From Candidatus Woesearchaeota archaeon (GTDB lineage: Archaea; Nanobdellota; Nanobdellia; Woesearchaeales; GW2011-AR4), in contig JACPMP010000071.1 in the NCBI GenBank assembly GCA_016185915.1, positions 1 through 15,961 of the forward strand: a DNA stretch of 15,961 nt. Direction: 5' to 3'. Within the stretch, counting starts at the first letter, position 1. Each line of letters begins with the position of its first letter. Both the position numbers and the translations under genes were made by a program. Below, in pieces: positions 13,367 to 15,961 of this stretch. The notes under the pieces are model-generated. The model was given only the letters and a program-made list of their open reading frames with translations. It was not told the origin of the DNA and did not search any database.

Positions 13367-13798
13367 TTATGCAGCATGTCTTTTTTCAATTTTTTCAACA
13401 ACGCGGTCAAGAAATCTGAAAGCATTAATTACTCTTTCGCATTCATCTGGAGTTGTAAGCACGACATACGGAGGATCTACTCTCAATGGTTCAGGCCCAA
13501 TGCCCAAATATCTGCCTGCAACATACAGGAGATTTTCCCATACTCTCTCGGGCTCATTTGGAAAGGGGTGGATTCCCCAAGCACTTAGTGCACGCAATCC
13601 TCTGTCAATATGAATATGTGTGCTATATCCACTTAAACTGCCTCGTGAGTAATAGTGGGCTAAATAATGTCCAAAGGTTAAATCGCCTAATTGGAATCCC
13701 GCCTCAGTCAATAGTCTTCCAGTAGGTGTTTCAAGTGTCCTAATATACCTAGTGATATCTGTGTTTGCAATAAGTTTTACCACATCAACCCCAACCAT
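13367..13798 (-). CDS. Hypothetical protein, 143 residues
   Basis: The start at ATG 13798 (MVGVDVVKLIANTDI) is chosen over GTG 13819 because a TATA box at 13821-13830 is about 27 bases upstream of the ATG but touches the GTG. No signal peptide or membrane segment. The sequence is rich in aromatic residues and His: FGHYLAHYYSRG, STHIHIDRGLRALSAWGIHP, then RVWENLLYVAGRYLGIGPEP, VDPPYVVLTTPDECERVI, and a basic C-terminal helix ending EKIEKRHAA. The HIHID run could bind metal, but nothing confirms it. I do not recognise a family. It stands between malic enzyme and pyruvate kinase with its own promoter. Confidence 0.65.
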   Translation of the reverse strand: MVGVDVVKLIANTDITRYIRTLETPTGRLLTEAGFQLGDLTFGHYLAHYYSRGSLSGYSTHIHIDRGLRALSAWGIHPFPNEPERVWENLLYVAGRYLGIGPEPLRVDPPYVVLTTPDECERVINAFRFLDRVVEKIEKRHAA

Positions 13799-13820
13799 AT
13801 GCTTAGTGCAGTAATACACT

Positions 13821-13830
13821 TTATAAATTT
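13821..13830 (-). promoter_or_regulatory. TATA box deciding the start of the 143-residue protein
   Basis: On the minus strand AAATTTATAA is centred about 27 bases upstream of ATG 13798, the right distance for a leaderless transcript. Confidence 0.5.
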
Positions 13831-13897
13831 AAGCCTATTATTTTCTGTAGTTATCTCAAATTACCCCATTCTTAAAGAAGTTTCTTTCAATCCCTTT

Positions 13898-15301
13898 TTA
13901 ATCAATAGTTCTTATTTCAAGTACATCAACATTTTTTCTTGGGTTAACATCTGAAACGATAATAACCCTGTCATCTTTCACCAAAAATTTATTATCTTTT
14001 AGCATCTTTATTGAATTATTCACCATATTTTCAAAATTATTGGTGAATCCTATATTAAATGGGAATGCGCTCCAGTAAATCATTAACTTTTTCTTAACTT
14101 CCTCATTATCTGTAAAAACAAAAATATCAATATTCGGCCTGTTTTTTGTGACTAAGCTAAGCAGTTTTCCAGTTTTCGAAAAAACAATAATGGCCTTTGC
14201 ATCGAGATTTTCAGCATTTATGCAGGCTCCTAAAGTAATAGCTTCCTTAACCTCTTTTGTTTTAATTCCATTGCCCGGCATATCAAATCTAAGTTTTGAC
14301 TGGACATTTTTTGCTATTTTGTGCATTGTTCTGACGCAATCAACAGGATAGTTTCCCTTAGTGGTTTCACCGGAAAGCATGATGCAATCCGCTCTTTCAA
14401 ACACTGCATTTGCCACATCAGTAACTTCTGCCCTTGTTGGCCTTGGGTTTTCTATCATAGACTCAAGCAAATGTGTTGCAATTATAACAGGCTTTCCGAG
14501 TTCAATGCACTTCTTAACTATGTATTTCTGGACTATGGGTATTTCTTCAAATGGAATCTGAACCCCTAAATCGCCTCTAGCAACCATAATTCCATCTGAT
14601 TCATCTATTATTTCGTCTATGTTTTCTACGCCTTCTTGATCCTCTATCTTTGCAATTATCATTGCATTAGAGCCAAGATTAGCAAGAAGTTTCCTCATCT
14701 GTCTTACATCTTCTTTTTTTCTGACAAATGACTGTGCAATGTAATCTATGTCATTTTCCATTCCAAGCTTTATGTCATGAATATCTTTTTGTGTTATTGA
14801 AGGCAATCCTGTTTTAATTCCAGGAATATTTACACTCTTCCTGCTGCCAAGCTTCCCTTTGTTCAACACCCTGCATGTCACATGATAAGGCTCAACCTTT
14901 AACACCTCAAGGGCAATTAAGCCATCATCAATTAAAATAATATCGCGCTTCTTCACCTTGTTTATCAGATTTGCATAATCAATAAAAGTGTGTTTTTCCC
15001 CTTCTTGAATATCACAGGCACTGCTGACCGCAATCTTAAAAATATCGCCTTCCTCCAGCCCAAATTCCGTCTTGGCGCTTGTTCTAATTTCCGGTCCTTG
15101 AGTGTCGAGCATTAAACTGATTGGGAACTTTGTTTGCTGGCTGATTTTTTTTATTTTTTTCATCATCAGAGAATTTAATTCATGATTTCCATGAGACATA
15201 TTGATTCTTGCAATGTTCATCCCAGCTTCAGCTAGCTTTGCTATCATTTCTTCGCTTTCTGTTTTTGGACCGATAGTGCATATTATTTTTGTTCTGCGCA
15301 T
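13898..15301 (-). CDS. pyk: Pyruvate kinase
   Basis: A 467-residue glycolytic enzyme making ATP and pyruvate from phosphoenolpyruvate and ADP. Seen: RRTKIICTIGPKTES at the start, NIARINMSHG (R32), the B domain about 70-168, IIAKIEDQEGVENIDEI with catalytic Lys218 and metal ligand Glu220, MVARGDLGVQIP (D244), and ATHLLESMIENPRPTRAEVT (275-294). The C-terminal domain is complete, without the extra PEP-utiliser domain of some bacteria. Glu102, six residues before DYANL, aligns by eye with the Glu that marks K+-dependent enzymes (inference). The TATA word is shared with malic enzyme. Confidence 0.95.
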   Translation of the reverse strand: MRRTKIICTIGPKTESEEMIAKLAEAGMNIARINMSHGNHELNSLMMKKIKKISQQTKFPISLMLDTQGPEIRTSAKTEFGLEEGDIFKIAVSSACDIQEGEKHTFIDYANLINKVKKRDIILIDDGLIALEVLKVEPYHVTCRVLNKGKLGSRKSVNIPGIKTGLPSITQKDIHDIKLGMENDIDYIAQSFVRKKEDVRQMRKLLANLGSNAMIIAKIEDQEGVENIDEIIDESDGIMVARGDLGVQIPFEEIPIVQKYIVKKCIELGKPVIIATHLLESMIENPRPTRAEVTDVANAVFERADCIMLSGETTKGNYPVDCVRTMHKIAKNVQSKLRFDMPGNGIKTKEVKEAITLGACINAENLDAKAIIVFSKTGKLLSLVTKNRPNIDIFVFTDNEEVKKKLMIYWSAFPFNIGFTNNFENMVNNSIKMLKDNKFLVKDDRVIIVSDVNPRKNVDVLEIRTID

Positions 15302-15322
15302 AAACAGAAGTAGTTAAAACGC

Positions 15323-15336
15323 TGTTTTTAAAGGTT
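15323..15336 (-). promoter_or_regulatory. Pyruvate kinase promoter (BRE/TATA) shared with malic enzyme
   Basis: On the minus strand AACCTTTAAAAACA lies 22-35 bases upstream of ATG 15301, with no Shine-Dalgarno. The spacing is within one base of that at malic enzyme. Confidence 0.55.
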
Positions 15337-15399
15337 TTGTGCGGTTGGTGGAAAATAAATTAAAAATCAAAGAAAGAATTTTAAACGACTTGGGAGTTC

Positions 15400-15961
15400 C
15401 TACTTTTTACTCTTATCTTCAAGCTTTTTCTTCTCTTCTGGTTCAGAAAGATAGTTTTCTTTTGATGTAATTGAACGACCAAGTTCTTTTTCTGTATCTT
15501 TTCTTGCATTGCCTGCTACTCTTCCGCCTCTTTTGGCAGCACCTTCAACTTCTATGTATCCTTGTGCATCTTCTTTTCTCGTGATTTCAGTAGATACTCT
15601 TTCTCCCAACATTGAAAAAATCAGTTCCAAATCGTTCATGTGGTCCCTTATATTTTCTCTTTTCAGTCCTTTGAATCTTTGATATTCGCTTGGGGTCATG
15701 CCAAATGTGGCTTTTGAGATCTCTGCTGTGAGGATTGCATAATCTCTTTCTTCCAAAACTCCTCTCTTTTTCCATTCATCTGTCAATTCATCTCTTATGG
15801 CAATCCCCCTAATTCTCTTTTCAATCCAATCATCAGAATAGCCCTTCTGCTTGTAGAGTTCCTTCATACGCTTCTGAGCAAGTTCTGGGTTTTCTATCTC
15901 CTGAACACGCTCATAGCCGACTTTTGCTAGCCATAACTTGAAGGGTTCTGCTTTTGGGGAA
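15400..15961 (-). CDS. BRO/DinD-type antirepressor-like protein, C-terminal part (partial)
   Basis: An open frame enters from the right edge and ends at TAG 15400-15402; 186 residues are visible. It begins SPKAEPFKLWLAKVGYERVQ (the join that usually follows a BRO-N domain), then MKELYKQKGYSDDWIEKRIR, IRDELTDEWKKRG, the SKATFGMTPSEYQRFKGLKR block, LIFSMLGERVSTEITRKEDA, and a Lys/Glu-rich tail with GGRVAGNARKDTEKELGRSI. These are the blocks of the BRO-family 'DNA damage-inducible protein D'-like group, related to phage antirepressors. The internal Met at 15867 is not the start. The BRO-N DNA-binding domain should lie beyond the edge. It is often mobile between genomes; whether it was transferred here is unproven. 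Confidence 0.8.
   Translation of the reverse strand, partial: SPKAEPFKLWLAKVGYERVQEIENPELAQKRMKELYKQKGYSDDWIEKRIRGIAIRDELTDEWKKRGVLEERDYAILTAEISKATFGMTPSEYQRFKGLKRENIRDHMNDLELIFSMLGERVSTEITRKEDAQGYIEVEGAAKRGGRVAGNARKDTEKELGRSITSKENYLSEPEEKKKLEDKSKK

Overview
The window looks like chromosomal DNA of an AT-rich archaeon, most likely from the DPANN group (Woesearchaeota/Pacearchaeota-like; inference). The archaeal signs are an Nre-family DNA repair protein with a C-terminal PCNA-binding motif, an archaeal-type alanyl-tRNA synthetase with an N-terminal Cys4 finger, an archaeal EF-Tu-domain-2-like small protein, and many start codons 23-32 bases downstream of a TATA-like box with no Shine-Dalgarno (leaderless transcripts).

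Layout. 1-194: end of a small membrane protein. 235-1470 (+): Nre repair protein, convergent with a DUF2000 gene (1486-1905, -). 2009-2161 (+): a seemingly decayed two-helix membrane protein, followed by 2190-2591 (+), a free-standing copy of the regulatory domain of 2-isopropylmalate synthase. 2595-5120 (-): alaS, lacking the usual C-terminal C-Ala domain. 5215-7393 (+): two overlapping lipoprotein genes, a small PepSY-like protein and a large Kazal-like/HExxH metallopeptidase candidate. 7417-8087 (-): a toxin-antitoxin pair (BrnT/DUF4258-like toxin; YgiT-type zinc finger plus AbrB-like antitoxin). 8194-8832 (+): phosphoribosyltransferase. 8833-9255: a 423-base gene-free stretch packed with nested perfect inverted repeats, ending in a hairpin 11 bases before a CPA2 cation/proton antiporter (9256-10458, +). 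10469-10672 (-): EF-Tu domain 2-like protein with no usable full-length start. 10912-11910 (-): thioredoxin reductase. 11999-12064: another palindromic element. 12132-13313 (-): malic enzyme. 13367-13798 (-): orphan protein. 13898-15301 (-): pyruvate kinase. 15400-15961 (-): BRO/DinD-type protein running off the right edge.

How the genes fit together. Malic enzyme and pyruvate kinase both form pyruvate and share an identical 14-base promoter word at nearly the same distance from their start codons. Thioredoxin reductase, the antiporter, Nre and alaS are housekeeping functions. The accessory content (TA pair, BRO protein, palindromic elements, secreted lipoproteins) lies between them. No large integrated element, CRISPR array, rRNA or tRNA was recognised. 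The observations most worth following are the PepSY/protease lipoprotein pair, the orphan LeuA regulatory domain behind a decayed membrane gene, and the stacked inverted-repeat elements upstream of the antiporter.
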